Position numbers and translations under genes: made by a program | From: Pseudomonadota bacterium | GTDB taxonomy: Bacteria; Pseudomonadota; Gammaproteobacteria; Steroidobacterales; Woeseiaceae | Direction: 5' to 3' | Assembly (NCBI GenBank): GCA_022563195.1 | Contig: JADFNV010000029.1 | Coordinates: forward strand, 1 to 36,518 | DNA length: 36,518 nucleotides | Notes under the pieces: generated by a model | What the model saw: the letters and a program-made list of their open reading frames with translations, nothing else | What the model was told of the DNA's origin: nothing | The model's database searches: none | In this document: one piece after another, positions 11,001 to 20,040 of the stretch | Position numbering within the stretch: position 1 is the first letter of the stretch | Layout: each line of letters starts with the position of its first letter

Positions 11001-12022
11001 GCGCCGAGGCCAGTCGCGCCCTCGTCGCGAATTTCGCCCCCCGTACCCGTCGCCGCGCCCGGAAACGGGGAGATCGCCGTCGGATGATTGTGTGTCTCGA
11101 CCTTCATCAGGATGTGCACCGGCTCGTCGCAATACCGATACTCCCGGTCAGGTCCAAAAGGCATGAGCCGCAATCCTTTCCAGCCTTCGATGACCGCGGA
11201 ATTGTCGGTGTATGCCGAGATGATGCCCTCAGGGCTAGCCTCTGTCGTCGAGCGAATCATGCCAAACAGCTGCTCGTCCTGTGCCCGGCCATCAATCACC
11301 CAGCCGGCATTGAATATCTTGTGCCTGCAGTGCTCGGAATTTGCCTGGGCAAACATCATGAGTTCGGCGTCGGTAGGATCCCGACCAAGCTGCGTGTAAT
11401 TGTCGACGAGATAATCGATCTCGTCATCGACAAGTGCGAGACCAAGATCTGCGTTTGCCGTCGCAAGCGCCGCACGGCCACCTTGCAGTACCGGGACCGT
11501 CATCAGCGGTGCCGGTTCATGTACCTCGAACAACGCGCGGGCTTCACCGCCGCTTTCCAGCAGGACCTCGGTCATGCGATCGAACAGTAATGAACCCAAT
11601 GATTTGACTATCTTGTCGCTGACTTTGCCCCGGAAATGCAGGCCGTAACAAATACCGCGCTCGATCCGATCAACCACGTCGAGATCGCAAGCCTTTGCGA
11701 TATCGGTCGCCTTGCTCGACCACGGTGATATCGTTCCAGGCCGCGGCACAACGTAAATCCTGGCCGCCCCCTTGCCCAGGGCGCCTGGTTTTTCTCCGGA
11801 CAAAAGCAACGCGTTCAGGCGTTGTTTTTGCTCTTTGGACATCGATGAGTTAAGCACGACAAAATAGCTGTAGCGCGCACCTACCGATTCGACGAGCGCT
11901 TCTTGTCCTTGCAATGCGTGCAGGAGTTTCTTCAGGCGGAAATCTGACAGGGCGGACTGCCCGGGCAATTCCAGCATGTCGACGAGGTTCTGAATCCCGA
12001 GATCAGTTACAGGTTTCGACAA
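8099..12022 (-). CDS. purL: phosphoribosylformylglycinamidine synthase (FGAM synthase, large type)
   Basis: This 1,307-residue enzyme makes FGAM from FGAR, glutamine and ATP, the fourth step of purine synthesis. The order is that of the proteobacterial single-chain enzyme: an N-terminal PurS-like domain, a linker ([20 protein letters not shown]), the first AIRS-like half ([18 protein letters not shown]), the second half ([20 protein letters not shown]), and a class I glutamine amidotransferase with nucleophile Cys in [11 protein letters not shown] and a late HPERVAL. E. coli PurL has 1,295 residues. The start is a TTG at 12022, because an in-frame TAA lies five codons upstream and no ATG or GTG lies between. 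The gene stands alone, downstream of the DUF1820 gene by 82 nt. Confidence 0.97.
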   Translation of the reverse strand: MSKPVTDLGIQNLVDMLELPGQSALSDFRLKKLLHALQGQEALVESVGARYSYFVVLNSSMSKEQKQRLNALLLSGEKPGALGKGAARIYVVPRPGTISPWSSKATDIAKACDLDVVDRIERGICYGLHFRGKVSDKIVKSLGSLLFDRMTEVLLESGGEARALFEVHEPAPLMTVPVLQGGRAALATANADLGLALVDDEIDYLVDNYTQLGRDPTDAELMMFAQANSEHCRHKIFNAGWVIDGRAQDEQLFGMIRSTTEASPEGIISAYTDNSAVIEGWKGLRLMPFGPDREYRYCDEPVHILMKVETHNHPTAISPFPGAATGTGGEIRDEGATGLGARPKAGLTGFTVSHLRIPGFEQPWETDFPHPERMATPLEIMIDGPIGGAAFNNEFGRPNLLGYFRTFESHLPGLPDNEIRGYHKPIMIAGGVGNVRAEHAKKVDVPAGARIVVIGGPAMLIGLGGGAASSLASGASSEDLDFESVQRGNAEIQRRAQEVIDRCWQMGDENPILLIHDVGAGGLSNAVPEAVDHSKHGARIELRDIANAERGMSPMALWCNEAQERYVLIIADDRIGEFETLCSRERCPLSVIGTLTDDGQLVVSDSDFDNRVVDMSMAMLLGNPPKLTRDVIRIPQPTISLDLSGIELREAVLRVLRFPAVADKSFLIHIGDRTVGGLSVRDQLVGPWQVPVSDVAITATGHESVTGEAMAMGERTPLAILNAPASGRMAVAESITNIAAAPIDGIHRIRLSANWMAAAGHPGEDANLFDTVKAVGDELCRDLGIAIPVGKDSLSLRASWTEEKGDFQVVSPVSLIVSAFAPVTDVREHLTPQLRAVDESSYLLLFDLGLGKNRMGGSCLAQAYSRVGGDTPDVDSPDLLKNFFAAIQELNQRKLLLAYHDRSDGGLIATVAEMMFASRLGVSLQLSGSRQELLVALFNEEAGAVVQVEKKKLMQVQMILDRIGAKATAVGRVEEDACLTIRSNDDVVLQMARSELQREWSEMSYRIQALRDNPATALEEFDRILDDDDPGLNVRLTFNINDDIGHPYRGTSRPRVAVLREQGVNSQYEMAAVFMRAGFNAIDVHMSDLLSGRDDLANYQGFVACGGFSYGDVLGAGGGWAKSILYHSRTRDQFAEFFARDDTFALGVCNGCQMLSHLRDLIPGAENWPRFLRNKSEQFEARLSLVEVLESPSMFLDGMAGSIIPIATSHGEGRVAFSSDTDRYMASYTIALRYVDSYGDVADQYPANPNGSLDGICGLASEDGRVTIMMPHPERVALTMQNSWHPREWGDNGPWLRMFQNARVAIG

Positions 12023-12104
12023 GCGGGTAGGACCTTAGAAGTGGGTGCCTGGAGATGCACGCGATGATACAAGAACCCATCTCATTATTCCGCATGGCCG
12101 CTGA

Positions 12105-12437
12105 TTACTTCTTGGAGTCTCCTGGCGTGTAGATCGGCATTGGAAACTGAGCAATGTTACTTCCCTCGAATTTGCTGATCTTGCTCGCGCCCTGTTTGTC
12201 GACCTCGTCGATACGAATGATCGAGTGCATCGGCAGATAGGTCCGTGTCACGTGCTCAAACTCAGTTTTGATTTTTTCCTCGGACGGATCGACGACGACG
12301 GTCGTGCGTTCGCCGAATACCAGTTGCTCGACCTCGACAAATCCGAACAGGTCGCCCTGACCCACCTTACGGGCATAGATCTCGTAGACCTGTCCCTGGC
12401 TCATGAATACAACCCTGTAAAGCTTCTTCTTGCTCAT
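12105..12437 (-). CDS. DUF1820 family protein
   Basis: This 110-residue cytosolic protein has the layout of the gammaproteobacterial DUF1820 family: KLYRVVFMSQGQVYEIYAR at the start, GFVEVEQLVFGERTTVVVDP in the middle, and an RTYLPMHSIIRIDEV beta segment with a proline-rich tail. The fold looks like a small all-beta domain. The family has no established function and its members are usually single genes. It is encoded 82 nt upstream of purL on the same strand and is divergent from the FHA gene. The ATG at 12437 fits the conserved N-terminus. Identity of the family is fairly sure; the role is not known. Confidence 0.87.
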   Translation of the reverse strand: MSKKKLYRVVFMSQGQVYEIYARKVGQGDLFGFVEVEQLVFGERTTVVVDPSEEKIKTEFEHVTRTYLPMHSIIRIDEVDKQGASKISKFEGSNIAQFPMPIYTPGDSKK

Positions 12438-12656
12438 CCAGTCAAAAGTTCTTCCGTGATTTCACCGCCACGCCATGCGGGGCGCGTAGTGTAACCAAAT
12501 CCGCTCGCGATGACTTAAGCTTTCTCTCTACTCTCACCACATACTCTATATGGTCTGTTTATCCTATTTATAGTAGTTTCGCGACTCGCGTCGATTCCGA
12601 TTTATGTGAACTACTAGGCAGAGTATGCCGTTGATTCTTTGCACTATTCGTCTGTC

Positions 12657-13970
12657 ATGGCATTGCAACTTGAAATTGTGAGCGAACACCGCAGTCTTGT
12701 CGGCACCGATGCCCGGCGCGTGTTTCGCGAAGATGGCGGCACTATTGGCCGATCTCTGCAGAATGACTGGATTCTGCCGGATCCGGACCGCTTTATCTCG
12801 GGCCGCCACGCGGTAATCGATTTCAAGGGCGGCATTTACTACCTCGTGGACACGAGTGCCAATGGCATCTACATCAACGGCGACTGCGAGCCCATCGGCA
12901 AAGGTAATCCTCGGCGACTATTCAATGGCGACATAATTCGCATGGGCGACTTCGAGATTGCCGTCACCGTGGAGCACGGCGAAAGCCTGACAATTCCTTT
13001 GGAAGATACCGCGCCTGTCGTTACGGATCACAGAAATTCACTCGTTGAAGAAGATGTTCTGAAGACCGGCGCATTATTGCTCGACGAAAAAGAAATGTCC
13101 GACGATGAAGAATTTCAATCTGTGCTGTTTGGCGATCTTGTCGAAACGGGCGTTGTGGATGAACCCACAGCGGCGACAGACACCAAGCCTGAAAACCCAG
13201 TAGCCACTCCGCTGGGCGAAGCCGACCTGGTTGCGACAGATCTGCTCGATTCATTTCTCGACGGGCTGGGCATCAACCGCGCAGAATTGAATCCGTCCAC
13301 CGACCTCGGCGAAGTCATGCAAAATGCCGGCGAAGTATTGCGCGAGTTTGTCGAAGGCACGAACGAACTTCTCGCAAGCCGCGCCAATCTCAAGACCGCG
13401 TTCCGGCTGGATCAGACGACCGCATTACCGCGGCGCAACAACCCGCTCAAGTTGGCGGCTGATACCAAAGATTCGATCAAACAGCTGCTCGTTGGCAAGG
13501 AAGGCGAGTACTTAGGTCCGCGCGACGCTGTGCGCGAAGTATGTCGCGATCTTCTTTTCCATCAGGATGCGTTCCTCGACGCGATGTCCAGCGCGTTTCT
13601 GGACTTCTCCGATCGCTTTGACCCTGACGAGCTCATCCAGGGCTTTGACCACACCATGGGATCCAAATCGATTCTTGGCTTCGTCAGAAAGGCGAGGTAT
13701 TGGGCTTTGTACTGCGATCAGTACCCGATCATGACGGAGAAAGGCGGTGGCCGTTTTCCGCACTTGTTCGCCGAAGATTTCGTCAAGTCGTACGAGCAAC
13801 TAATCGCTGACTTCAGGCGCGTCGGTGGCTCGGCCAATCATCTCGCGCAGACAGTCGTTTTGGACAAGTCCAAGTTACAACCGAAGTCTGAATTGGGCAA
13901 GAGCGCCAATGAGGAAATTCCCGAGGAAAATGCCGCGGACGATAATCCCTCTGATCAGGCCGAAGCCTGA
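12657..13970 (+). CDS. type VI secretion-associated FHA domain protein (TagH/ImpI-like)
   Basis: This 437-residue protein has an N-terminal FHA domain (about 15-105), which binds phosphothreonine, with the hallmark residues G31-R-S, S48-x-x-H51 and NGIYING (69-75). A low-complexity acidic linker follows (about 120-200). The C-terminal helical region (about 280-410; REVCRDLLFHQDAF, FLDFSDRFDPDELIQGFDH) resembles the C-terminal domain of T6SS FHA proteins. In T6SS loci TagH links Ser/Thr kinase PpkA and phosphatase PppA signalling to secretion. No other T6SS gene is visible here, so this is an orphan copy or the system lies elsewhere. The ATG at 12657 is preferred over an in-frame TTG six codons earlier. 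Its stop abuts the acsA stop with no spacer. Confidence 0.82.
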   Translation: MALQLEIVSEHRSLVGTDARRVFREDGGTIGRSLQNDWILPDPDRFISGRHAVIDFKGGIYYLVDTSANGIYINGDCEPIGKGNPRRLFNGDIIRMGDFEIAVTVEHGESLTIPLEDTAPVVTDHRNSLVEEDVLKTGALLLDEKEMSDDEEFQSVLFGDLVETGVVDEPTAATDTKPENPVATPLGEADLVATDLLDSFLDGLGINRAELNPSTDLGEVMQNAGEVLREFVEGTNELLASRANLKTAFRLDQTTALPRRNNPLKLAADTKDSIKQLLVGKEGEYLGPRDAVREVCRDLLFHQDAFLDAMSSAFLDFSDRFDPDELIQGFDHTMGSKSILGFVRKARYWALYCDQYPIMTEKGGGRFPHLFAEDFVKSYEQLIADFRRVGGSANHLAQTVVLDKSKLQPKSELGKSANEEIPEENAADDNPSDQAEA

Positions 13971-15917
13971 TCAGCTCACGCGATTCTGACGATTTTCGAT
14001 CAAATCATCGACGACAGCGGGTTCGGCCAGTGTCGACGTATCCCCGAGTTCCGCAAAATCATCCGCAGCTACCTTGCGCAATATGCGGCGCATGATCTTT
14101 CCGGAGCGGGTTTTTGGCAAACCCGGGGCCCATTGAATCAGATCGGGCTTCGCGATCGCACCAATCTCCTTGCGCACCCATTGTTGCAATTCGGCTTTGA
14201 GATCGTCACTAGATTCAACGCCCGCCATCAAGGTGACATAGGCATAAATTCCCTGTCCCTTGATGTCGTGTGGATAACCAACGACGGCCGCTTCGGCAAC
14301 ATCGGTATGCGCGACCAGCGCGCTCTCGATCTCGGCCGTGCCCATGCGGTGACCTGACACATTGAGCACATCGTCGACTCGGCCCGTAATCCAGTAATAG
14401 CCGTCTTCGTCGCGACGAGCACCATCGCCCGTAAAGTAACTGCCTTCGTACGTTGAAAAATAGGTCTCGATAAAGCGCTGATGATCGCCGTAGATCGTTC
14501 GCATCTGACCGGGCCAACTGTCGGTAATGATCAGGTTGCCCTCGGTCGGACCGTCGCGAACGACGCCCTCGCTGTCAACGATGGCAGGCTGGATACCGAA
14601 CAGAGGCTTCGTGGCCGACCCCGGCTTCAACGCCGTCGCACCGGCCAACGGGCTGATTAATATGCCGCCCGTCTCTGTCTGCCACCAGGTGTCGACTATC
14701 GGACAACGCGAATCCCCAACGACGTGGTAATACCACTCCCAGGCTTCGGGATTGATCGGTTCACCCACGGAACCCAACAGCCGCAAGCTTTTTCTCGATG
14801 TACGCCTGACGGGTTCGTCACCATCTCGCATCAACGCGCGAATCGCGGTTGGCGCTGTATAGCAGATGTTGACCTTGTGTTTGTCACAGACATCCCAGAA
14901 TCGAGACGAGCTCGGGTAGGTCGGCACGCCTTCGAACATCAACGTGGTCGCGCCATTGGCCAGTGGCCCGTAAACGATGTAGCTGTGACCTGTTACCCAA
15001 CCGACATCGGCGGTACACCAGTAAATATCGCCGGGGTGATAATCGAATACGATTTCGTGTGTCAGCGCGGCGTAAACAAGATACCCGCCGCTCGTGTGCA
15101 ACACACCTTTGGGCTTGCCCGTCGAACCCGACGTGTAGAGGATGAAGAGTGGATCCTCGGCACCCATTTCCTCGCAGGGACAATCGGCATCGACTTCGGC
15201 CTCGAGCTCGTGCAGCCAGGCATCACGTCCGTCCACCCAGTCGATATCGTTGCCTGTATTTTTGACGACGAGGACTTTTTCGAGCGTCGTCACGTCAGCA
15301 TTCCTGGCTGCCGCATCGACATTCGCCTTGAGCGGAATCGACTTGCCACCGCGCATGCCCTCGTCAGCGGTGATCACAATGTTCGACTCACAGTCGCGAA
15401 TGCGACCGGCCAGCGCATCGGGAGAAAATCCGCCAAAGACGACGGAGTGAACCGCGCCGATACGTGCACAAGCCAGCATCGCGACGGCGGCTTCCGGAAT
15501 CATGGGCATGTAGATCGTGATGCGATCGCCTTTCTTCGCGCCCAGCGTTTTGAGCGAGTTCGCAAACTTGCAGACACGCTGGTGCAATTCGCGATAGGTA
15601 ATCTTGAGATCACGCGATGGGTCGTCCCCTTCCCAGATGATGGCAACGTCATCGGCATGCTCGGTCAAGTGACGATCGACGCAGTTGTAACAGACGTTTA
15701 GCGTACCGTCGTCGAACCAGAGAATATGCAGATCATCTTTGGCGAAGGAAACGTCTTTGACTCGTGTGAACGGCTTGATCCAGTCAATGCGGCGCGCCTG
15801 CTCTGCCCAATACTTCTCGTTGTCATTGACCGAGCGGGCATAAGTCTCTTCATACCCGGCCTCATCAATTAGCGCGCGCGCCTGCACCTCCGGATCGACG
15901 GGATAGATCTGAGTCAT
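13971..15917 (-). CDS. acsA: acetyl-CoA synthetase (AMP-forming)
   Basis: This 648-residue enzyme activates acetate through acetyl-AMP to acetyl-CoA. Motifs are the phosphate loop [20 protein letters not shown], the adenine-binding [10 protein letters not shown], the hinge [16 protein letters not shown] and the C-terminal [16 protein letters not shown], whose Lys after SG is the Pat/CobB acetylation site. The length matches bacterial Acs (652 in E. coli). It lies 16 nt after the citE-like gene and forms the end of a maoC-citE-acsA operon. This suggests that acetyl-CoA, or another small acyl-CoA, is the shared metabolite. Propionyl-CoA synthetase is a less likely alternative given the overall match to Acs. 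Confidence 0.96.
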   Translation of the reverse strand: MTQIYPVDPEVQARALIDEAGYEETYARSVNDNEKYWAEQARRIDWIKPFTRVKDVSFAKDDLHILWFDDGTLNVCYNCVDRHLTEHADDVAIIWEGDDPSRDLKITYRELHQRVCKFANSLKTLGAKKGDRITIYMPMIPEAAVAMLACARIGAVHSVVFGGFSPDALAGRIRDCESNIVITADEGMRGGKSIPLKANVDAAARNADVTTLEKVLVVKNTGNDIDWVDGRDAWLHELEAEVDADCPCEEMGAEDPLFILYTSGSTGKPKGVLHTSGGYLVYAALTHEIVFDYHPGDIYWCTADVGWVTGHSYIVYGPLANGATTLMFEGVPTYPSSSRFWDVCDKHKVNICYTAPTAIRALMRDGDEPVRRTSRKSLRLLGSVGEPINPEAWEWYYHVVGDSRCPIVDTWWQTETGGILISPLAGATALKPGSATKPLFGIQPAIVDSEGVVRDGPTEGNLIITDSWPGQMRTIYGDHQRFIETYFSTYEGSYFTGDGARRDEDGYYWITGRVDDVLNVSGHRMGTAEIESALVAHTDVAEAAVVGYPHDIKGQGIYAYVTLMAGVESSDDLKAELQQWVRKEIGAIAKPDLIQWAPGLPKTRSGKIMRRILRKVAADDFAELGDTSTLAEPAVVDDLIENRQNRVS

Positions 15918-15933
15918 TTTTTCACCCTTCTTC

Positions 15934-16800
15934 TTAGCGAGCGGCGAGTTTCTTTGCGAGCAGCAGAAGTCTCTGCGCTTGTACGAAATGCGGACGGTCT
16001 ATCATCGCACCATCCATTCCCAGTGCTCCTGCATCGGGATTGTCATCGAAAAGCGCCACTATGCGTTCGGCCCTGTCCAGTTCTGCCGGCGTCGGCATGA
16101 ACGCATTATTGATTGCGTCGATCTGTGCCGGGTGAATCGCGAGCATGCCGGAAAACCCGTCGCGTCGTGCATTGGCTGCGTAATGCGCCAGGCCCGCAGA
16201 ATCCTGGTAGTCCGTGAATACCGTATCGACGGCTGCAACCTTCGCGGCGGCGGCCGCAAATAAACATAAAGACCTGGCAAGTTCGTAAGGCGGCAACCAG
16301 TTGCCATCATCATCGCGGTTACTACTCGCGCCCACGGAGGCAGCGAGATCCTCGGCTCCCCAGGTCAGCGCCGCCAGTCGCGGTGTTGCGGCGTCGTAAC
16401 TGCCCAGCGTAAAAAGTGCGTCGGGTCGTTCGGTGCACAAGACGATGATGGCAGTATGGCCGGCTGCAATGCCATGGCTCTCTTCGAGTTTGTCGAGTTG
16501 CTTACTCAGTCGTACCACGTCGGCAGCGCCTAAGGACTTTGGCAACACGATGCCCGCCGGCGTCGATGGCATGACAGCGGCGAGATCGGCTACGGCGTCT
16601 TCAGTATCGATTGGATTGATGCGTACCCAGATATTGGCTTTACCCTCCAGGTACTCGGCTGCCAGCGCACGCGCCTCGGGCCGCGCATTCGCTGCCACCG
16701 AATCCTCGAGGTCGAGGATCAACGCATCGGCACCGCTATCGCCCGCCTTGCGCATTTTTCGCTCACTATCGGCCGGCACGAAGAGGAAGCTGCGATTCAT
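15934..16800 (-). CDS. CitE-like CoA ester lyase (HpcH/HpaI aldolase family)
   Basis: This 288-residue TIM-barrel lyase of the malyl-CoA, beta-methylmalyl-CoA and citramalyl-CoA lyase group cleaves a 3-hydroxyacyl-CoA to an acyl-CoA and an alpha-keto acid with a divalent metal. Family marks are [33 protein letters not shown], the substrate arginine in [24 protein letters not shown] and the late [11 protein letters not shown]. The start is the ATG at 16800, which overlaps the maoC stop as ATGA; a longer in-frame start would run well into maoC. The coupled hydratase upstream and acetyl-CoA synthetase downstream favour a malyl-, methylmalyl- or citramalyl-CoA substrate rather than citrate lyase, because no citD or citF is present. 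Confidence 0.88.
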   Translation of the reverse strand: MNRSFLFVPADSERKMRKAGDSGADALILDLEDSVAANARPEARALAAEYLEGKANIWVRINPIDTEDAVADLAAVMPSTPAGIVLPKSLGAADVVRLSKQLDKLEESHGIAAGHTAIIVLCTERPDALFTLGSYDAATPRLAALTWGAEDLAASVGASSNRDDDGNWLPPYELARSLCLFAAAAAKVAAVDTVFTDYQDSAGLAHYAANARRDGFSGMLAIHPAQIDAINNAFMPTPAELDRAERIVALFDDNPDAGALGMDGAMIDRPHFVQAQRLLLLAKKLAAR

Positions 16801-17249
16801 TTTGGTTTCTTGTGCATCAGCGCCGTACGTTTGCACACTCCAACGAGCACATCGTGCTGATTGAATGCGCGATGGGCGAAGGTCACGATGCCGTTGTCGG
16901 GTCGCGACTTGCTCTCGCGCAACTCCAGCACCTCGGTTTGTATGTGAATTGTATCGCCGGGATACAGCGGCTTGGGGAAGCGCACCTCGTCCCAGCCGAG
17001 GTTGGCAACCGTCGTGCCCAGCGTCGTGTCATTGATCGAAATCCCGACCATGAGTGCCAGCGTCAGGCAGCTATTGATGATCGGCTTGCCGAACTCCGTG
17101 TCTTTCATGTACTCCGCATCGAGATGTAACGGCGCCGGATTGTGCGTCAACGTCGATATGAGGACATTGTCTGTTTCCGTGATGGTTCTTCGAATCGGGT
17201 GTTCGAAAGTCTGGCCAACCGAGAATTCGTCGAAATAAAGCCCTGCCAT
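16797..17249 (-). CDS. MaoC family acyl-CoA hydratase
   Basis: This 150-residue single hot-dog-fold hydratase resembles the mesaconyl-CoA/itaconyl-CoA hydratase-like branch, which adds water to an enoyl-CoA. It has FSVGQTFEHPIRRTITETDN, the catalytic-loop region THNPAPLHLD (35-44), GTTVANLGWDEVRFPKPLYP and ELRESKSRPDNG. The canonical hydratase-2 motif has Asp two residues before Asn-Pro; here that Asp is absent and the loop reads T-H-N-P-A-P-L-H with H42 retained, a variation I associate with this branch. It overlaps the citE-like gene by 4 nt, so the two are translationally coupled and probably act in sequence: hydration, then aldol cleavage. The true substrate is not shown by sequence. Confidence 0.86.
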   Translation of the reverse strand: MAGLYFDEFSVGQTFEHPIRRTITETDNVLISTLTHNPAPLHLDAEYMKDTEFGKPIINSCLTLALMVGISINDTTLGTTVANLGWDEVRFPKPLYPGDTIHIQTEVLELRESKSRPDNGIVTFAHRAFNQHDVLVGVCKRTALMHKKPK

Positions 17250-17406
17250 AGCTGCATCTTCGTGAATACGGATTGCCCATCATAGTGCGCGGGAGCACTG
17301 AATTGAATCGGTCACACAGAATAAGTCAAACAATTACGGGTACAGAATCGCCTGCACCGGATCGGGTGATTCGATCGGAAAATGCTCGCCGGGTCCAGAT
17401 TGAAAG

Positions 17407-17431
17407 AACGGGTCCTCACAAGGGACCCGTT
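17407..17431 (-). terminator. putative intrinsic terminator of the truncated haemoglobin gene
   Basis: A perfect 9-bp inverted repeat (AACGGGTCC and GGACCCGTT) with a 7-nt loop lies 31 nt beyond the haemoglobin stop codon. Read on the minus strand it is followed by a short pyrimidine-rich run (CTTTC), so it could stop transcription before the maoC operon. The T tract is poor, so this is a moderate call. Confidence 0.5.
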
Positions 17432-17462
17432 GCGTAATCTGACGTCCACAGCGCGCGGGTAG

Positions 17463-17933
17463 CTAGCCGCCGGCTGTTCCCAAAACTGCAGGCCGGAGTG
17501 ATTCGAGGATGGCAGCAACCTCAGCTTTTTCAGCTTTACCAATTCCATTCTGGTCTATAGCACGAAGAACGTCAGCAACGACACTGTCAAAGTCGGCATC
17601 GGAAAGCCCCATCCCGGTATGCGTCGAAGTCATGTCACGTCCTTCATAATTCGATGGACCTCCCATCCCGGCAGTGAAGAACGCCGCAACGTGCGCAGCG
17701 AGTTGTTTTACGTCAACGTCCTCGAAGTAATGAGAAATGGCCGGGTTCTTTTGGTGGTTGGCTATCGTGTCCCGAACGACCTGGTTAACGGCATCCCGGC
17801 CACCGAAACGCTCATAGAGGGTGGCGGTCTGGACTTCCACTTCCTCTGCGGACGCGCTCAGGGTGATCGTCAGGAATCCAGAAGAAATCGTCAGCAAGCT
17901 GACGACCAGTGATCTTGCAAATATTTTATTCAT
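17463..17933 (-). CDS. exported group 1 truncated haemoglobin-like protein
   Basis: This 156-residue protein has an N-terminal Sec signal peptide (about 1-29: basic MNKIFARS, a hydrophobic core, then SASA before EEVEV). The mature part is a 2/2 globin: LYERFGG (39-45) is the A/B region, GGPSNYEGRDM the E/F region, and H105 in THTGMGLSD is the expected proximal haem ligand. Aligned by eye to mycobacterial GlbN, the distal B10 position, usually Tyr, is Ile57. Ligand handling should therefore differ from classic TrHbN NO dioxygenases. The ATG at 17933 has GGGAAGA eight bases upstream; a longer start would bury the signal peptide. It lies 99 nt downstream of the regulator gene on the same strand. 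Confidence 0.85.
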   Translation of the reverse strand: MNKIFARSLVVSLLTISSGFLTITLSASAEEVEVQTATLYERFGGRDAVNQVVRDTIANHQKNPAISHYFEDVDVKQLAAHVAAFFTAGMGGPSNYEGRDMTSTHTGMGLSDADFDSVVADVLRAIDQNGIGKAEKAEVAAILESLRPAVLGTAGG

Positions 17934-18032
17934 GCGTGATCTTCCCAGCAAAAAATGCAGGCTCAATTCTGTGCCCTGGTAACGTTTCGTTCATGAGAAT
18001 TCGATGAGAATTTTCCACAGGAAATCATAATC

Positions 18033-19823
18033 TCAGGCCCGCAACCGGTAACCGACTCCCCGCACAGTTTCAAGGATATCGGCATTTTCGTCGCACTTTT
18101 TGCGCAGGCCACGAACCACGGCGTCCACAACATTGCTGCCCCCTTCATAGTCGTGCCCCCAAACCTGCCGTAGAAGTTCAGCTCTTGAAACCGCCCCTCC
18201 GGCGCGACTCTCGAGCATTGATACCACGCCAAATTCCAGTGGAGTCAATGGTATGCGACGGCCGTTCAGAACGAGTTCCCTTGCGGGAGCGTCCAGCAAC
18301 CGGTCTTCGGTAACGCCGAGCTCGGCAGCAACAAGGTTACAGATCCAGCCGTCGACAGAACCAGGACCGAAGTCGAGCATTGCTGTGTAATAGGGCGTGT
18401 CGCTCAGGCTCACTACAACTTCTTCGAGTACCGTGAATCCGAGCTGCGTGGCCACCGGCCCATAGGGCCCAATATTCTGCAGCGTCAGATATACGCGACG
18501 TAGCGCCGGTCGAAGTTCCAGATAAGTTCGTTTTATGTCGACCCATGCTGCCGCTTGCACGGCAGACGGCGCCTCGCCGTCTTCGTAGCTTAGCCAACGC
18601 CGAAGAAACAGCGAGGGAGCCCTGGCTGATTTGCCGTTGAGATTCAGATGATATTGCCAGCATCGTGCGAGCGGGTCGAACTGCATCCAGTCAGCGCCGA
18701 CGTATTCAGGCCTCGCCACACAGTAAAAGCCCACGATCGTGCCTTTGGCGTCGCGTACGACATGATATGCAGAAGGGAGGTTTTGCCACCAGAGTTCCAG
18801 CACCTCAATCGCCGCGGGCGGCTCGTGACGCCTGACGATATTCATCACATCCTCTTTATCCACGGCCATCGCGGGCTCGACGGAAAACTGCGCTGATTCA
18901 CTCGGAAAGAATGCCTCACGAATCACCGGGTTTTCAATGAGATAGATAACGTCAGCAGTGCATCTCCAAAGATCAACGCGTGTCGATTCTTTGAGCTGCT
19001 GCCGAAGCAGCTTCCACGCCTTCTTTTGATAATGTCTGTATTGTTCAATGTCGGCAGCCTGCAGGCGACTGGCGATTACTTTGTGAACCGAATCCTGGAT
19101 GGCCAGACCATCCCGTCGGCTTTCCACGAAGGATAAATCTGCCAGTTTCTCGAATAGCTCGTCCGCTGGTATCTCCGGGCAAAGCGCAGCCAGCATCGGT
19201 CGTGTAATTCGCCTGATTACCGAGACAGCGTCCAAAGCCTGTCGGATTTCACTTTGTGGCACTTCCTCCAGGTAGCGACGGGCTAAGTCTTCCGGGCTTT
19301 GCTCGGCTGAAGCTTCAAGCGACACGGTCCGAAAGTAGTCGCGCCATTCCGATGCACTGATCCATCCTGCGGCCGGCGGCTCGCGACTGACCAACACGAC
19401 GCGTACCGTCTCAGTAAGCGCGGGAATGAACTCCCGGCGCAACCATGAATCCGCAAGCCTGAATACTTCGTAATTATTAAAAACAATGACCACTCGGCCG
19501 TCGTACCCCGATAACAGCATTGCGGCATGCTCAAGATCCTTCGGGGAGGCGTTTAGCGATTCTCCCAACGCATCGAGAAAGCCGGATACCGTTGGTTCGA
19601 CGGTACGGCAATCGATTTCGAAGATTGTCGCCCCACCATCCTCGGCACTCTTCGCAAAGGCAGAAAGCAGTCCGGATTTTCCGGTGCCGTTCGGGCCGTG
19701 AAGCCAGACAACAATGGGTCCCGTATCTTGCAGACATTCAGTCATCCTTAGCAATTCGGCGTTTCGATCGCCGGATCGATCCCGAGATTGGCTTGAGAGA
19801 ATGTCGCGAATTCTTTTTTTCAT
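18033..19823 (-). CDS. ATPase / GNAT-like / OmpR-type winged-helix fusion regulator
   Basis: This 596-residue protein has three parts. Residues about 1-260 form a P-loop NTPase with Walker A GPNGTGKS (43-50), a Walker B-like VVIVFNNYE (111-119) and an arginine-bearing strand VRVVLVSREPP, as in STAND/AAA_16 ATPases. Residues about 330-480 resemble an N-acetyltransferase fold (DAKGTIVGFYCVARPEYV, RVYLTLQNIGPYG, ATQLGF) without a clear acetyl-CoA pyrophosphate loop. Residues about 505-596 are a Trans_reg_C winged helix (RIPLTPLEFGVVSMLESRAG, GSNVVDAVVRGLRKKCDE, ETVRGVGYRLRA). It is probably an ATP-dependent transcription regulator with a ligand-sensing middle domain. No receiver domain is present. 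Target genes are unknown; the haemoglobin gene lies 99 nt downstream. Confidence 0.78.
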   Translation of the reverse strand: MKKRIRDILSSQSRDRSGDRNAELLRMTECLQDTGPIVVWLHGPNGTGKSGLLSAFAKSAEDGGATIFEIDCRTVEPTVSGFLDALGESLNASPKDLEHAAMLLSGYDGRVVIVFNNYEVFRLADSWLRREFIPALTETVRVVLVSREPPAAGWISASEWRDYFRTVSLEASAEQSPEDLARRYLEEVPQSEIRQALDAVSVIRRITRPMLAALCPEIPADELFEKLADLSFVESRRDGLAIQDSVHKVIASRLQAADIEQYRHYQKKAWKLLRQQLKESTRVDLWRCTADVIYLIENPVIREAFFPSESAQFSVEPAMAVDKEDVMNIVRRHEPPAAIEVLELWWQNLPSAYHVVRDAKGTIVGFYCVARPEYVGADWMQFDPLARCWQYHLNLNGKSARAPSLFLRRWLSYEDGEAPSAVQAAAWVDIKRTYLELRPALRRVYLTLQNIGPYGPVATQLGFTVLEEVVVSLSDTPYYTAMLDFGPGSVDGWICNLVAAELGVTEDRLLDAPARELVLNGRRIPLTPLEFGVVSMLESRAGGAVSRAELLRQVWGHDYEGGSNVVDAVVRGLRKKCDENADILETVRGVGYRLRA

Positions 19824-19945
19824 TTCTTAGCACGCACACTGAGTACGTTTCTGCTTTGGCGAAAAGAATTATAACCTGCCGGCCAGCATCTCTGCACCAG
19901 CGCCGCGACAACAATCTTGACACACACCGCCGGAGACATGGGTAA

Positions 19946-19972
19946 CACCTTCTCCCTTTGCGGGAGAAGGTG
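19946..19972. repeat. REP-like hairpin or bidirectional terminator
   Basis: A perfect 11-bp inverted repeat (CACCTTCTCCC and GGGAGAAGGTG) encloses a 5-nt loop in the gap between the DUF6036 gene and the ATPase regulator gene. The sequence resembles dispersed intergenic hairpins common in proteobacterial genomes. It has no T tract on either side, so it is either a REP-type element or a factor-independent hairpin protecting the upstream transcript. Only one copy occurs in this window. Confidence 0.55.
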
Positions 19973-20040
19973 CCATGCCCTGGAAGGAGTGTAATATCGT
20001 GGAAGAACGTCTCCGATAGGTTTGTATCCCCGATCAATTT

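Noticed and set aside
10415..11590. A 391-codon open frame on the plus strand inside purL
   Set aside because: The overlapping minus frame is unmistakable PurL. The plus frame is rich in Arg, His and Cys with no domain signature.
14724..15701. A 325-codon plus-strand frame within acsA
   Set aside because: It is antisense to conserved acetyl-CoA synthetase motifs and shows no family resemblance or ribosome-binding site.
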